Of a stretch of 64,000 bases of DNA, positions 36,568-46,361 are shown in pieces (position 1 is the stretch's first letter; each line of letters opens with the position of its first letter). Origin of the DNA: CAWEFA01 sp963851385 (lineage in GTDB: Bacteria > Bacteroidota > Bacteroidia > Bacteroidales > DTGW01); NCBI GenBank assembly GCA_963851385.1, contig CAWKPE010000007.1, positions 1-64,000 of the forward strand, given 5' to 3'. The notes under the pieces are model-generated. The model saw only the letters and a list, made by a program, of their open reading frames with translations. It was not told the DNA's origin and made no database searches. Position numbers and translations under genes: made by a program.

Positions 36568-37080
36568 ATGAAAAATGTAATTTGTTTATTTGCCTTTTTG
36601 GGATTTATGGGCTGTCTGAACTCCAAAGCTCAAAATGAAAAATTCAAAGCACTATTTATGTATAATTTCACGAAATACATTGAATGGCCTGCTGTTCAGC
36701 GCCAAGGAGATTTTATAATTGGCGTATTGGGAAACTCTCCTTTAACAAAAGAACTGGAAATTATCGCAGAAAGGCAAAAGATTGGTCTGCAAAACATTGT
36801 AGTTAAAACGTTTGCTTCAGTTGATGAAATCCAAAGTTGCCATATCTTGTATTTGCCTTCATCTAAAAGCGCAAACATAAGTCAGGTAGTTGCTAAACTC
36901 AGTGGCAAAAATACGCTTATAATTTCTGATAAAGCAGGTTTGGCCCTTCAGGGAGCAGGAATCAATTATGTGATGGATGGAGACAAACTAAAATATGAGA
37001 TTAATAAATCTAATATTGAAAATAAGGGACTTGCTGTAAGTAATACACTGTTATCTTTAGGTATCGTAGTGTCTAAATAA
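36568..37080 (+). CDS. YfiR-family (DUF4154) periplasmic protein
   Basis: 170 aa with an N-terminal signal peptide (MKNVICLFAFLGFMGCLNSKAQ). The YfiR signature KALFMYNFTKYIEWP follows directly, with GVLGNSPLTKEL, SCHILYLPSS and a C-terminal GINYVMDGDKLKYEINKSNIENKGL. In Pseudomonas YfiR is a periplasmic inhibitor of a diguanylate cyclase. In Bacteroidota the family usually sits, as here, next to a TonB-dependent receptor gene. The receptor gene follows after 42 bp, so they are probably one operon. Confidence 0.87.
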   Translation: MKNVICLFAFLGFMGCLNSKAQNEKFKALFMYNFTKYIEWPAVQRQGDFIIGVLGNSPLTKELEIIAERQKIGLQNIVVKTFASVDEIQSCHILYLPSSKSANISQVVAKLSGKNTLIISDKAGLALQGAGINYVMDGDKLKYEINKSNIENKGLAVSNTLLSLGIVVSK

Positions 37081-37122
37081 TTATAAATTTTCTAAAAATA
37101 TTAATGCTTAAATAATTTAAAG

Positions 37123-39627
37123 ATGAAAAAAATAAAATACATAATAGTTTTAATAACATTTTTTGCTATAGCAATTCCAGCAATTTATGGACAAACTCCC
37201 CAGAAAAAAGTTTCAGAAATGACAAAAGAAGAAATGATGGAACTAAAGTACGATGATCTATTGAAAATTTCTTTTGAAGATCTTATTATAGTTGCAAACA
37301 AATTTGGAATGTCTTCTGACGAATTACTAGATTATTTTCTAAATAAAGATGTGACTTCTGCATCAAAACGTTCAGAAAAATCTTTGAATTCGCCTTTATC
37401 ATCAACCGTTATTTCAAGGGATGAAATTGTTAATTCAGGAGCTACAAGTATCCCCGAAGTTTTAAGATTGGTTCCCGGAATGATAGTGCGCGAAAAAACA
37501 CCTGGCAACTATGATGTTCAAATCAGGGGCAATGATAATCTGCCACCTATGGGCATCATGGTGTATACAGAAAACTCTATGACATTGGTTATGATAGATG
37601 GACGCCCAGTTTACAATTATGGTTTTGGTGGCACTTTTTGGGAAACTTTGCCTGTTGAACTAAACGATATTGAGCGTATTGAGGTTATTCGTGGACCTTC
37701 CAGTGCGCTCTACGGACCTAATGCAGTTTCGGGTGCGATAAATATAATCACCCGGTCAGTTGATAGCAAAAAACTGCATGCCGATGCACAGGCACAGGTT
37801 GGGAACAACAATTCCATGCTGACAAATGCCGCTGTTTCATTTGGGGTTGATAAACTGAAAGTAAGGGTTTCCGGGAATTATAATCACTTCAATAGGTTTG
37901 AGGATGATTTTTATGTATTTGATTATAATCAAAAATACAGTCCAAGTGAAATGGCTACTCTTCAGATGCCAACTATAAATGGTGTTCCTGGTGGGCCTGT
38001 GGAAGAAAATTTCAATACTACATTCCCTAAGCCATCTCTTGCCACTGAGAAGTATGCGGCAAATGCTTTCTTAACGTATGATGCAACCAAGGATATTGGG
38101 CTAAACCTGGCTATTGGCGCCCAAAATTCAGATGTCATCTCAAGTACCTTGGGCAACAACAATATTCCTATTGTTCCGCGTACTTCAAATACAAAATATA
38201 TTGATTTCCGTGCAAAAATCTATGGATTCCAAGCCCAGGCAAACTTTATGAATGGCGATCAGGATGTTCAACATAATTATCAAGGCTGGCATATTGCTCC
38301 CAGTGTATTTCAATCATCCATTGAATATGAACATACTTTTGGCACTCTTGTTTTGCGGCCTGGCGTTAGTTTGCAAAACACAACCTATGATGACAGTAAG
38401 TGGGGACATGCAGCATTAAAGGATGGTTTTTTAAACGGGCCTAAAACACTCTCATCATTTGCTTATTATTTACGTGCCGATTACAAAGCTTTTGATAAAC
38501 TGCGCCTTATTGCAGCTATTCGCGGAGATAAATATAATAAGCCCGACGTGAACAAACTCACTTACCAGTTCATCTCTACTTATGATATTAATGAAAACAA
38601 TATTGTTCGTGCCGGATATTCACAAGCTAACCGTGGTCCATTTATTTCCGACACTTATGCCGATTATTACTGGAACGTATCTCAAATGCCACCTACAACC
38701 ATACAATACGAAGGCAACCAAAACCTCAAGCTTCCCACTATGGATATGTTTGAAGTAGGTTATCGAAGCAAAATATCGAAAAACATTATGGTTGAACTGG
38801 AAGCATTTCATACCGTATTGAAAGACCTTACTTTTTGGAACCCAGACTCAATGAGTATAAATTTAGATATTACACCTCTTGAAACTAATGGAACGCCTAT
38901 TGTTAATGTTGTTGGTCATGGACAGTATGAAAACCTTAATATGAAATCTACTCAAAATGGGATTACTCTAAATGTAAGTGTCGTGGTTTCCAGTAAACTT
39001 AATTTTAAGGTTTTTGGAACCATACAACAGTCAAAGCTTACCAATGTATATCCGCGTACTATTTTTGATGATCTCAATTATCTTGAACAAGTCAGTGGAT
39101 ATAAATTTATATTAGATACTGCAGATATTTTTTCAAAACTAAGAAATGGCGACAAAAGCCCTTTTACGAATCCTAAAAGGTCTTACACTGCAACCAATTC
39201 AATGTATAAGGATAGCAGCAACCAATCAATGGACAACAAAGCAACACCAACTTTTTTTGGCGGTTTAACATTAAATTATACGCCATTAAAAAAATGGAAC
39301 ATCAACTCCAGTTTCTATTTTTATACACAGCAAACCTTGCTTACTAATAGAACTGATGAAATTGGTTCAGGTATGCCTGTAAATCTCAATAATCCTTCAA
39401 ATTATGATGCTTTTGGTAATTATACATATAAAAATAATGGGAAATATACTGATGAATATACCGTCCAGCCAAAGGTTATTATAAACCTTAAAGTATCTTA
39501 TAAATTCTGGAAAGAAAATTCAATATTTTTTAATGCAAGAAACTTGTTTAATAACGATAAAAAAGAATTTGCATTTCTTGACAAGGTTGGCGGGCTTTAT
39601 CTTATCGGCTTGAGTCTGAATTATTAA
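37123..39627 (+). CDS. TonB-dependent receptor
   Basis: Outer-membrane receptor of 834 aa with a signal peptide (ending AIYGQ). A short alpha-helical N-terminal extension comes first (KKVSEMTKEEMMELKYDDLLKISFEDL). The plug follows: TVISRDEIVNSGATSIPEVLRLVPGM, VQIRGND, and DIERIEVIRGPSSALYGPNAVSGAINIIT. The rest is a beta-barrel ending in a Tyr residue (GLSLNY). Unlike the SusC at 23.8 kb it lacks a CarboxypepD_reg domain. It resembles vitamin or siderophore receptors, but the ligand cannot be told. Confidence 0.9.
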   Translation: MKKIKYIIVLITFFAIAIPAIYGQTPQKKVSEMTKEEMMELKYDDLLKISFEDLIIVANKFGMSSDELLDYFLNKDVTSASKRSEKSLNSPLSSTVISRDEIVNSGATSIPEVLRLVPGMIVREKTPGNYDVQIRGNDNLPPMGIMVYTENSMTLVMIDGRPVYNYGFGGTFWETLPVELNDIERIEVIRGPSSALYGPNAVSGAINIITRSVDSKKLHADAQAQVGNNNSMLTNAAVSFGVDKLKVRVSGNYNHFNRFEDDFYVFDYNQKYSPSEMATLQMPTINGVPGGPVEENFNTTFPKPSLATEKYAANAFLTYDATKDIGLNLAIGAQNSDVISSTLGNNNIPIVPRTSNTKYIDFRAKIYGFQAQANFMNGDQDVQHNYQGWHIAPSVFQSSIEYEHTFGTLVLRPGVSLQNTTYDDSKWGHAALKDGFLNGPKTLSSFAYYLRADYKAFDKLRLIAAIRGDKYNKPDVNKLTYQFISTYDINENNIVRAGYSQANRGPFISDTYADYYWNVSQMPPTTIQYEGNQNLKLPTMDMFEVGYRSKISKNIMVELEAFHTVLKDLTFWNPDSMSINLDITPLETNGTPIVNVVGHGQYENLNMKSTQNGITLNVSVVVSSKLNFKVFGTIQQSKLTNVYPRTIFDDLNYLEQVSGYKFILDTADIFSKLRNGDKSPFTNPKRSYTATNSMYKDSSNQSMDNKATPTFFGGLTLNYTPLKKWNINSSFYFYTQQTLLTNRTDEIGSGMPVNLNNPSNYDAFGNYTYKNNGKYTDEYTVQPKVIINLKVSYKFWKENSIFFNARNLFNNDKKEFAFLDKVGGLYLIGLSLNY

Positions 39628-39985
39628 ATTTTACGGAAATATATAGCATATATTAAAAAAGCTTTGTGTTTTTGAAATGCAAAGCTTTTTAATTTATATC
39701 AGAACTAACTAAAGTAACATTAATAGAACAATTCAGGTAGTCCTCAACCTGAAATGAAAATAACCAAATTGCAGGAACTTGAAATATGAGTTATTTAATT
39801 CCTGTATTTTCATAAAAATACAATATAATTATCTTATTTATTTTAACCTTAATCATTGTTCTGCAATAATATAAAGAAGAATTATATGAGTTACTAACAA
39901 GATTTGGTTCATATTTCCAACCTTAAGTATTTGAAATATTGACAAAAATGTTATTATTTTTGGGCAGAAATTGAGGGGAAATTTT
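39628..39985. other. Intergenic region after TonB receptor
   Basis: 358 bases. The receptor terminator occupies 39655-39692. A TCAGGTAGTCCTCAACCTGA hairpin lies near 39733-39752. The rest is AT-rich without a gene. An SD-like GAGGGGA precedes the next start. Confidence 0.5.
39655..39692 (+). terminator. Terminator after TonB receptor gene
   Basis: AAAAAAGCTTTG pairs with CAAAGCTTTTT around a GTGTTTTTGAAATG loop. The 3' arm ends in a T-tract. Confidence 0.8.
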
Positions 39986-41404
39986 ATGAACCAGGAAAGA
40001 GAACCGCTTTTCGACGACCGTGAGTATGCATATGTTATGGATCGCTATAAAAGGATGCTGCGCAGCGGTAAAGATTATTTTTTTGATGTTCATGAATTCG
40101 AAATTCTTATCGAACAATTTCTACAATTCGGAGATTTGGAAAATGCCTCCAAAGCGATTGATATCGGTATTCGCCAGCATCCCTATTCAGGTGATCTGGT
40201 GTTAAAAAAAGCACAGGTACTCATTGATAAAGGTGACAGTGCTAATGCTTTGAAAATACTTGATAATGCCGAAAAAATGGAAACCGGCAACTTTGAATTA
40301 TTTCTATTAAAAGGTATTGCATGTAATTTTACAGGTAAAAAAAAGGAAGCAAGAGATTATTTTAATAAAGCAATTGAAATTTCTGGTGAAAATATTGTCG
40401 ATACGCTTTTCAGCATAGCAGTAAATTTTGAGAACCTTAACGATTATAACACCGCATTGACCTATCTTCAGTCAGCAAAAAAAGAAGACAACTATAACCT
40501 TACTATTCTTTTTGAATTAGGCTCATGCTATGATCGATTAGAAGATTATGAGAATTCAAAAAAGCTTTATAATGAATACCTGGATATCAATCCATTTTCT
40601 GATACTGTTTGGTTTAATTTAGGTGTTATATACTCTAAAAAATTGGATTTTGATAAAGCTATCGAAGCATTCGATTTTACCATTTCAATTAATGAAAATT
40701 ATGCATTAGCCTATTATAATAAAGGTAATGCCCTGGTAAATAAAAGCAGATACGATAAGGCAATTGAAGCTTATAAAGAATATCTGTCCTTAGATGAGAA
40801 TCACTCCGAAACCTTATGTTATGTTGGTGAGTGTTATGAGCGAATGGGAAAATTAGGCCATGCGCTTGAATACTATTATAGATCTCTCGAAACCGATCCT
40901 AATTATTCAGATGCTATTTACGGAATAGGCATTATACATAGCATCCGTGAAAATTACGATGAAAGTATCCAATATATTCTTAAAGCTATTGATCGCAATC
41001 CGGGTAGTTCAGATTACTGGTTTTCGTTGGGAAATATTTATTCACGGTTAAACCAAGCTGAAAAGGCCATTGAGGCTTTCAGGCATTCTACTGAATTGGA
41101 TCCAAATGATTATGAATCATGGCTAAACTTATCTGAACTTTATTTTAAGAAAAATCTTCTTACAAAGGCCATTAAAACTTTAGAAGACGCCTATATTTTC
41201 AATGCCGATGTTGCCCTGATTAATTATCGTCTTGCAGCTTATAATCTTTTAAGGCATAATATTTCTGAAAGTCTTGTTTATGTCAAAAGGGGCATGAAAA
41301 GTAATTTTAAAGAGCATGAAGAACTTTTCAAATTTTACCCTGCAGCTTCCAATATTAAGGAAATTAGTGAGCTGATTCAGCAATTCAATTCTATAAAGCA
41401 ATGA
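39986..41404 (+). CDS. TPR-repeat protein
   Basis: 472 aa from the ATG at 39986, chosen because GAGGGGA lies about 7 bases upstream; the in-frame TTG at 39971 is less likely. It consists of about nine or ten tetratricopeptide repeats (for example YALAYYNKGNALVNKSRYDKAIEAYKEY, SDYWFSLGNIYSRLNQAEKAIEAFRHS). Such proteins scaffold protein complexes. There is no signal peptide. It overlaps the next gene by 4 bp (ATGA), so it is translationally coupled to the phosphosulfolactate synthase gene. Confidence 0.88.
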   Translation: MNQEREPLFDDREYAYVMDRYKRMLRSGKDYFFDVHEFEILIEQFLQFGDLENASKAIDIGIRQHPYSGDLVLKKAQVLIDKGDSANALKILDNAEKMETGNFELFLLKGIACNFTGKKKEARDYFNKAIEISGENIVDTLFSIAVNFENLNDYNTALTYLQSAKKEDNYNLTILFELGSCYDRLEDYENSKKLYNEYLDINPFSDTVWFNLGVIYSKKLDFDKAIEAFDFTISINENYALAYYNKGNALVNKSRYDKAIEAYKEYLSLDENHSETLCYVGECYERMGKLGHALEYYYRSLETDPNYSDAIYGIGIIHSIRENYDESIQYILKAIDRNPGSSDYWFSLGNIYSRLNQAEKAIEAFRHSTELDPNDYESWLNLSELYFKKNLLTKAIKTLEDAYIFNADVALINYRLAAYNLLRHNISESLVYVKRGMKSNFKEHEELFKFYPAASNIKEISELIQQFNSIKQ

Positions 41405-42189
41405 ATTTTAGCCTCTCTCATGTACCTTCCCGTATCCATAAAATCAGGTCCACAGGTCTTACTATGGTTATGGACAAAGGATTGAGTCTAAGGGAAACAG
41501 AAAATTTTATTTCTTCATGTAGCGATTTTACTGACCTTGTAAAATTTGGTTTTGGTACTTCATTAATCACTAACAACCTTGACGAAAAAATAAAACTTTA
41601 CAGGGATGCTAATATTAGGCCGTATTTTGGCGGTACCTTGTTTGAAATGTTTTTAGTTCGTGGATTGCATAAAGAGTTTAAAAAATTTGTAGACAAATAT
41701 AAATTAGATTTGATTGAAATATCCGATGGTTCAATTGCTTTACCTCATGATGAAAAATTAAAACATATTGAAGACTTTTCCAAACATGCCACAGTAATTT
41801 CTGAAGTTGGTTCAAAACAAGCCGGAGTAGTAATTTCCCATGAAAAATGGGTAAAAATGATGAAAAATGAGCTCAAGGCAGGATCATGGAAAGTAATAGC
41901 TGAAGCACGCGAAGCCGGTAATATTGGAATTTATAATCCGGATGGTACTGCAAATAAAGAACTCATTAATGATATTATTGAACATGTAAATACTGAAAAT
42001 ATTATTTGGGAAGCACCAAACAAACCTCAACAAGTTTGGTTCATCAAACTATTGGGATGCAATGTAAATCTGGGAAACATCAGTCCTTCTGAAGTAATTC
42101 CTCTGGAAACACTCAGACTTGGTTTCAGAGGTGATACTTTTTTTCAGTTCCTGCCTGAAAGTATAGTAAAAAAATACAACAACACTTAA
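41401..42189 (+). CDS. comA: Phosphosulfolactate synthase (ComA family)
   Basis: The family adds sulfite to phosphoenolpyruvate to make (R)-phosphosulfolactate, known as the first step of coenzyme M synthesis in methanogens. The 262 aa protein has the TIM-barrel segments KIRSTGLTMVMDKG near 14-27, DLVKFGFGTSLI, YFGGTLFEM, IEISDGSI, SEVGSK, GSWKVIAEAREAG, and WEAPNKPQQVWFI...VNLGNI. These are the usual ComA landmarks. Bacteroidota do not make coenzyme M, so the product here may feed sulfolactate or cysteate/sulfonolipid metabolism. It overlaps the TPR gene and precedes aroE by 15 bp. Confidence 0.88.
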   Translation: MNFSLSHVPSRIHKIRSTGLTMVMDKGLSLRETENFISSCSDFTDLVKFGFGTSLITNNLDEKIKLYRDANIRPYFGGTLFEMFLVRGLHKEFKKFVDKYKLDLIEISDGSIALPHDEKLKHIEDFSKHATVISEVGSKQAGVVISHEKWVKMMKNELKAGSWKVIAEAREAGNIGIYNPDGTANKELINDIIEHVNTENIIWEAPNKPQQVWFIKLLGCNVNLGNISPSEVIPLETLRLGFRGDTFFQFLPESIVKKYNNT

Positions 42190-42204
42190 TATCATTTCTT
42201 TAAC

Positions 42205-42957
42205 ATGAAGATTTATGGCTTAATTGGATATCCTTTGGGACACTCTTTTTCTGCCGGATATTTTGCAGACAAATTTAAAAACGAGAATATTAAAGACAGT
42301 GTTTACAGAAACTTTCCTATAGAAAACATCTCTAAATTGGCCAATATTATATCCGATAATCATGAGTTAATTGGGCTTAATGTTACTATTCCATATAAAG
42401 AACAAGTCATTCAATTTCTGGATGAAATTGATGCTGAAGCAAAGGGAGTTGGAGCTGTTAATACATTAAAAATATTAAGGAATGAAAATAGCTACAAATT
42501 AAAAGGTTTCAACAGCGATGTTTACGGATTTCAAACATCGCTTCAGCCCTATCTGAAAAATTTTCATAAAAAAGCTCTTATTTTAGGTACTGGTGGAGCT
42601 TCAAAAGCTATAAAATTTGTTCTCAAAAAATTAAATATTGAATATATATCAGCATCAATTGAAGAATTGAAAGAAAATGAAATACGATATGAAGTTATTG
42701 ATAAAAAAATGATTGAAGATCGTTTGCTTATTATTCATGCTACTCCTCTTGGTACATTTCCAAATATTAATTCGTGCCCACCAATTCCTTATGAATTTAT
42801 TACGCCAAAACATGTTTTATTTGATCTTGTTTACAACCCTGAAGAAACGCTATATTTAAAAAAGGGAAAAGAGAAAGGTGCAACAACAATAAATGGTCTA
42901 AAGATGCTTCATATGCAAGCAGAAAAATCTTGGGAGATTTGGAACTCTAAAAGTTAA
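42205..42957 (+). CDS. aroE: Shikimate dehydrogenase
   Basis: Reduces 3-dehydroshikimate to shikimate with NADPH in aromatic amino-acid synthesis. The 250 aa protein has YPLGHSFSAGYF near residues 8-19, the catalytic Lys in GLNVTIPYKEQV near 62-73, GVGAVNT, a nucleotide-binding LILGTGGASKA near 128-138, and the C-terminal GLKMLHMQAEKSWEIW. It converges on cysD with a 4-bp overlap of the two coding ends. It is third in the TPR-comA-aroE operon. Confidence 0.93.
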   Translation: MKIYGLIGYPLGHSFSAGYFADKFKNENIKDSVYRNFPIENISKLANIISDNHELIGLNVTIPYKEQVIQFLDEIDAEAKGVGAVNTLKILRNENSYKLKGFNSDVYGFQTSLQPYLKNFHKKALILGTGGASKAIKFVLKKLNIEYISASIEELKENEIRYEVIDKKMIEDRLLIIHATPLGTFPNINSCPPIPYEFITPKHVLFDLVYNPEETLYLKKGKEKGATTINGLKMLHMQAEKSWEIWNSKS

Positions 42958-43871
42958 AAGTAACCTTCCTTTTTTCTATCTTCCATTGCAGAGTCAGATC
43001 TTTTATCATCCCAACGGGTGCCTCGTTCGGTAGTCCGAGTAGCAGCTACTTCTGCAATAATATCTTCAAGTGAAGAAGCTGGTGATTCAACTCCGCCTGT
43101 ACAAGTCATATCACCAATAGTACGGAAGCGGATTTGCATTAACAATATAGAATCACTTTTCTTCAATGGGATATAAGGACAATTAGCTAATAAAACACCA
43201 TCCCTATTAATCATTTCCCTTTGATGAGTAAAATACAGATTGGGTATCTCAATATTTTCTGCATAAATATACTGCCAGATATCCATTTCAGTCCAATTAC
43301 TTAATGGAAATACCCTAAAGTGTTCACCCATGCGTTTTCGGCCATTAAACAGATTCCACAATTCAGGCCTTTGGTTCTTGGGATCCCACTGTCCGAATTC
43401 ATCCCGGTGCGAAAAGAAACGTTCTTTTGAACGGGCCTTTTCCTCATCTCGTCTCCCACCTCCCATCGCTGAATCAAACTTAAATTCTTCAATTGCATCC
43501 AAAAGAGTTACTGTTTGAAGCACATTGCGGCTTGCATTTGGACCAGTTTCTTCTTTTACTTTACCAGAATCAATTGTATCCTGCACACATCTTACAATAC
43601 AGGTTGTGCCTGTCTTTGCCATCAAGTTATCACGAAATTCAAGAGTTTCAGGAAAATTGTGTCCTGTATCAATATGTAAAAGAGGAAAAGGTATTTTAGC
43701 CGGCCAGAAGGCTTTACATGCTATATGAAACATTACAATAGAGTCTTTTCCACCGGAAAAAAGCAGACAAGGTTTTTCAAATTGCGCAACCACCTCACGA
43801 ATAACATAAATTGATTCTGATTCCAGCAAGCGCAAATGATTTAATGTATGTTTTTTATGTAATCCCGACAT
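42954..43871 (-). CDS. cysD: Sulfate adenylyltransferase subunit 2
   Basis: Catalytic subunit that makes adenosine 5'-phosphosulfate (APS) from sulfate and ATP. The PP-loop motif LLFSGGKDSIVMFH lies near residues 36-49, with HIDTGHNFPETLEFRD, GGRRDEEKARSKER, and a C-terminal TGGVESPASSLEDI. The 305 aa length is normal. The GTPase partner cysN, which normally follows cysD, is absent: the gene runs straight into the end of aroE. cysC lies 33 bp upstream in the same operon. Confidence 0.94.
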   Translation of the reverse strand: MSGLHKKHTLNHLRLLESESIYVIREVVAQFEKPCLLFSGGKDSIVMFHIACKAFWPAKIPFPLLHIDTGHNFPETLEFRDNLMAKTGTTCIVRCVQDTIDSGKVKEETGPNASRNVLQTVTLLDAIEEFKFDSAMGGGRRDEEKARSKERFFSHRDEFGQWDPKNQRPELWNLFNGRKRMGEHFRVFPLSNWTEMDIWQYIYAENIEIPNLYFTHQREMINRDGVLLANCPYIPLKKSDSILLMQIRFRTIGDMTCTGGVESPASSLEDIIAEVAATRTTERGTRWDDKRSDSAMEDRKKEGYF

Positions 43872-43904
43872 ATCATTTTAAAATTTTCTACTATTCTAAC
43901 TCAA

Positions 43905-44486
43905 TTATTGTATTTTGCCAGAAACTCTTGGAAGCACATATTCCACTAACCGAACGGTGCATTCATCTACATCAAGCTTGGCAGTATCAAGAATAAGATT
44001 TGCCGTTTTTGGCTTTTCAAAACCAGCACTAATACCGGTAAAATCCTTAATTTCACCTTTCCTGGCTTTTTTATAAAGACCCTTAACGTCACGTTTTTCG
44101 CAAATTTCAATAGGAGTATCCAGATAAATTAAAATAAAATCTTCTTCCCCTATAATTTCTTTTGCTAAAACCCTCATTTTTTCTACCGGGCATATAAATG
44201 CATTTATTGTAATAACCCCATTGTTAACAAAAAGTTTTGAAACTTCGGCAATGCGTCTGATATTTTCAAAGCGATCTGATTCTGAATATCCTAAATTTGA
44301 ATTAAGACCCTTTCTGATATCATCTCCATCAAGAATAACAGAAAGATAGCCCTGGGCTGCTAAAGCAGTATCTAATTCATATGCAAGAGTTGATTTACCC
44401 GAACCAGAAAGACCAATTAGCCAAATAGAAACTGTTCTCTGGCTAACAATCATTTCTTTTATTTTTCGTCTACTGTCTATATTCAT
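43905..44486 (-). CDS. cysC: Adenylylsulfate kinase
   Basis: Phosphorylates APS to PAPS. The 193 aa protein has the P-loop GLSGSGKST near residues 25-33, DGDDIRKGLN near 54-63, FICPVEKMR, and the YLDTPIEICEKRDVKGLYKKAR segment. It is first of a cysC-cysD operon. PAPS can serve sulfite formation for cysteine or sulfonate synthesis, or sulfotransfer. Confidence 0.94.
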   Translation of the reverse strand: MNIDSRRKIKEMIVSQRTVSIWLIGLSGSGKSTLAYELDTALAAQGYLSVILDGDDIRKGLNSNLGYSESDRFENIRRIAEVSKLFVNNGVITINAFICPVEKMRVLAKEIIGEEDFILIYLDTPIEICEKRDVKGLYKKARKGEIKDFTGISAGFEKPKTANLILDTAKLDVDECTVRLVEYVLPRVSGKIQ

Positions 44487-44737
44487 TAAGTTTAATATTT
44501 TCAGTTCTTATTTTCTTTATTGCTTTTATATACTATTTTCTAAAATTTGGGAGTCAAATTTAAGAAAGAATACTTTTAATGTCGTTAAAATATGGTACTA
44601 CTTTATTATGACTTTTTTCTTAGTGAGTAATTTTTTCATTTCGTTAAGTACATTGTAAAATTTGCATAAATCTTTTCGTATTATTATGATCCTTTTTCAG
44701 GAACCAATTAATTTCGTTGTAAAATTCAAAACGAAAA

Positions 44738-45529
44738 ATGAATCTGATTTTCAGAATAAAGTCTTTTTTGAAATTTATTATAAAAGCCAAACCATTGGCA
44801 GGATACGGTATTCATTCCCCTTTCGTTTTTAATTTTGCTTCTAATATTTTACGCTCTGCAAATAAAAAAAATATTCCATTAACAGAAATTGAAAAACAAA
44901 AATGTCAATTAAAATCAGATAACAGGCTATTGACAGTTTCTGAATATGGAGCACGTCCAATTGAAGGAATCAAAATGCAGAAAGTATCGAAAATATTTCG
45001 TCGTGCTTCGACCAGAACCCGTTATTGCAGACTCTTATTCAAAGTTACCAGGGAAATGAAACCTGAAACTATAATTGAATTTGGAACTTCTTTGGGAATT
45101 TCTACAATTGCATTGTCTTTAGCCGCACCAGATGCTAAAATATATACTGTAGAAGGAAGTGATGCAATTGCTAAGGTAGCGGAAGAAAACTTTAAACAAC
45201 TTCAACTAAAAAACATTATTCAATATATTGATTTGTTTGATGAACAAATTGATAATATTCTTAAAGAAATTCATCATCCGTTCATTTTGTATTTGGACGG
45301 GAATCATCGATATGAACAAACTCTCAGGTATTTTGAAGCATTTGCTGAATTGGCAATCGACGATAGCATAATAATCATCGATGATATTCATTGGTCAAAA
45401 GAAATGGAAAAAGCCTGGATAGAAATTTGCAGACATCCAAAACCAACTACAAAGATTGATGTATACCAAATGGGTATTGTATTTTTTAAGCAGGGATTGC
45501 CGAAAGAAACTTTCAATATTCTTTTCTAA
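44738..45529 (+). CDS. Class I SAM-dependent methyltransferase
   Basis: 263 aa O-methyltransferase-like protein. The N-terminal ~90 residues (AGYGIHSPFVFNFASNILR) are typical of a Bacteroidota subgroup. The SAM-binding motif I is IIEFGTSLGISTIALSLAAP near residues 112-131, followed by IYTVEGSDA, and a motif IV region ILYLDGNHRYEQTLRYFE and IIIDDIHWSKEME. The substrate is unknown. It stands alone. An inverted repeat TTCTAATTTCA/TGAAATTAGAA spans its stop (45524-45556) and may act as an attenuator or terminator. Confidence 0.82.
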   Translation: MNLIFRIKSFLKFIIKAKPLAGYGIHSPFVFNFASNILRSANKKNIPLTEIEKQKCQLKSDNRLLTVSEYGARPIEGIKMQKVSKIFRRASTRTRYCRLLFKVTREMKPETIIEFGTSLGISTIALSLAAPDAKIYTVEGSDAIAKVAEENFKQLQLKNIIQYIDLFDEQIDNILKEIHHPFILYLDGNHRYEQTLRYFEAFAELAIDDSIIIIDDIHWSKEMEKAWIEICRHPKPTTKIDVYQMGIVFFKQGLPKETFNILF

Positions 45530-45609
45530 TTTCATAATTTTTTTCTGAAATTAGAAAAAATTAAATTCCTTGTTCTCAATTTTTGGCTCTTTTTCTTTGC
45601 TCTTGATCC

Positions 45610-46326
45610 TTAAACCATTCCCCTCTCCTTCTTTATTCTTTCATAAGCTTCATTTACTTTTTGGAATTTTTCATTAGCTGATTTCTTAATATCTTCTCCC
45701 AGATAGGCTACTTTATCAGGATGATATTTAACTGCCATTTTACGATATGCCTTTTTAATATCATCATTTGTAGCTGAGTTGCTTATTTCAAGTATTTTAT
45801 ATGCCCAGTCAGTATCTTCAATAAACATTGATTTAATAGATACAAATTCAGCCCTATTAATTTCCAGCCTTTTGCTAATATCTTCTATGACATTTACTTC
45901 CTCAGGGCTTATTATACCATCTGCCTGAGCTATACCAAAAAGAAGATGCATCAATTGTAAACGAGACGAATAATCAATATGGGAACGGATTTGGTAACAA
46001 ACGTCAGTCAAAGGAATTGGTTTATTTAGAATTTCTTTTAATAATTTCAATGCTTCTGAAGCGTCATCCTCACCAAAAGTCAATAAAAGGTATTTTTTTA
46101 CATAATCAAGTTCCGATTTTAAAACTTTTCCGTCAGCTTTCATAATCGCAGCCATTAGAACCAAAAGACTAACAAGGAAGTCTCCTGAAGTAGTAGGCAT
46201 TTTACTCAAATTCTTAACCTCAACACCATCCATTATGGCACCAATTGTAAAACCCAGAATTCCACCAATTGGGCCACCAAATGCCCATCCTAAGCCACCT
46301 CCAATCCATTTTGCAAATCCAGACAT
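45610..46326 (-). CDS. TerB plus DnaJ-domain protein (DjlA-like)
   Basis: 238 aa. The N-terminus is a Gly-rich hydrophobic stretch (GGGLGWAFGGPIGGILGFTIGAIMDG), possibly membrane-inserting. Next is a TerB-like helical domain (residues about 45-160, MAAIMKADGKVLKSELDYVKKYL and LFGIAQADGIISPEEVNVIEDIS), then a C-terminal J-domain with the HPD motif in MAVKYHPDKV. The layout matches DjlA-type co-chaperones that stimulate DnaK at the membrane. It is followed upstream by coaE and the ybbR-like gene in the same orientation. Confidence 0.88.
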   Translation of the reverse strand: MSGFAKWIGGGLGWAFGGPIGGILGFTIGAIMDGVEVKNLSKMPTTSGDFLVSLLVLMAAIMKADGKVLKSELDYVKKYLLLTFGEDDASEALKLLKEILNKPIPLTDVCYQIRSHIDYSSRLQLMHLLFGIAQADGIISPEEVNVIEDISKRLEINRAEFVSIKSMFIEDTDWAYKILEISNSATNDDIKKAYRKMAVKYHPDKVAYLGEDIKKSANEKFQKVNEAYERIKKERGMV

Positions 46327-46361
46327 AATATTTCGAAATTGATCAAATAATAATTTGGAAA

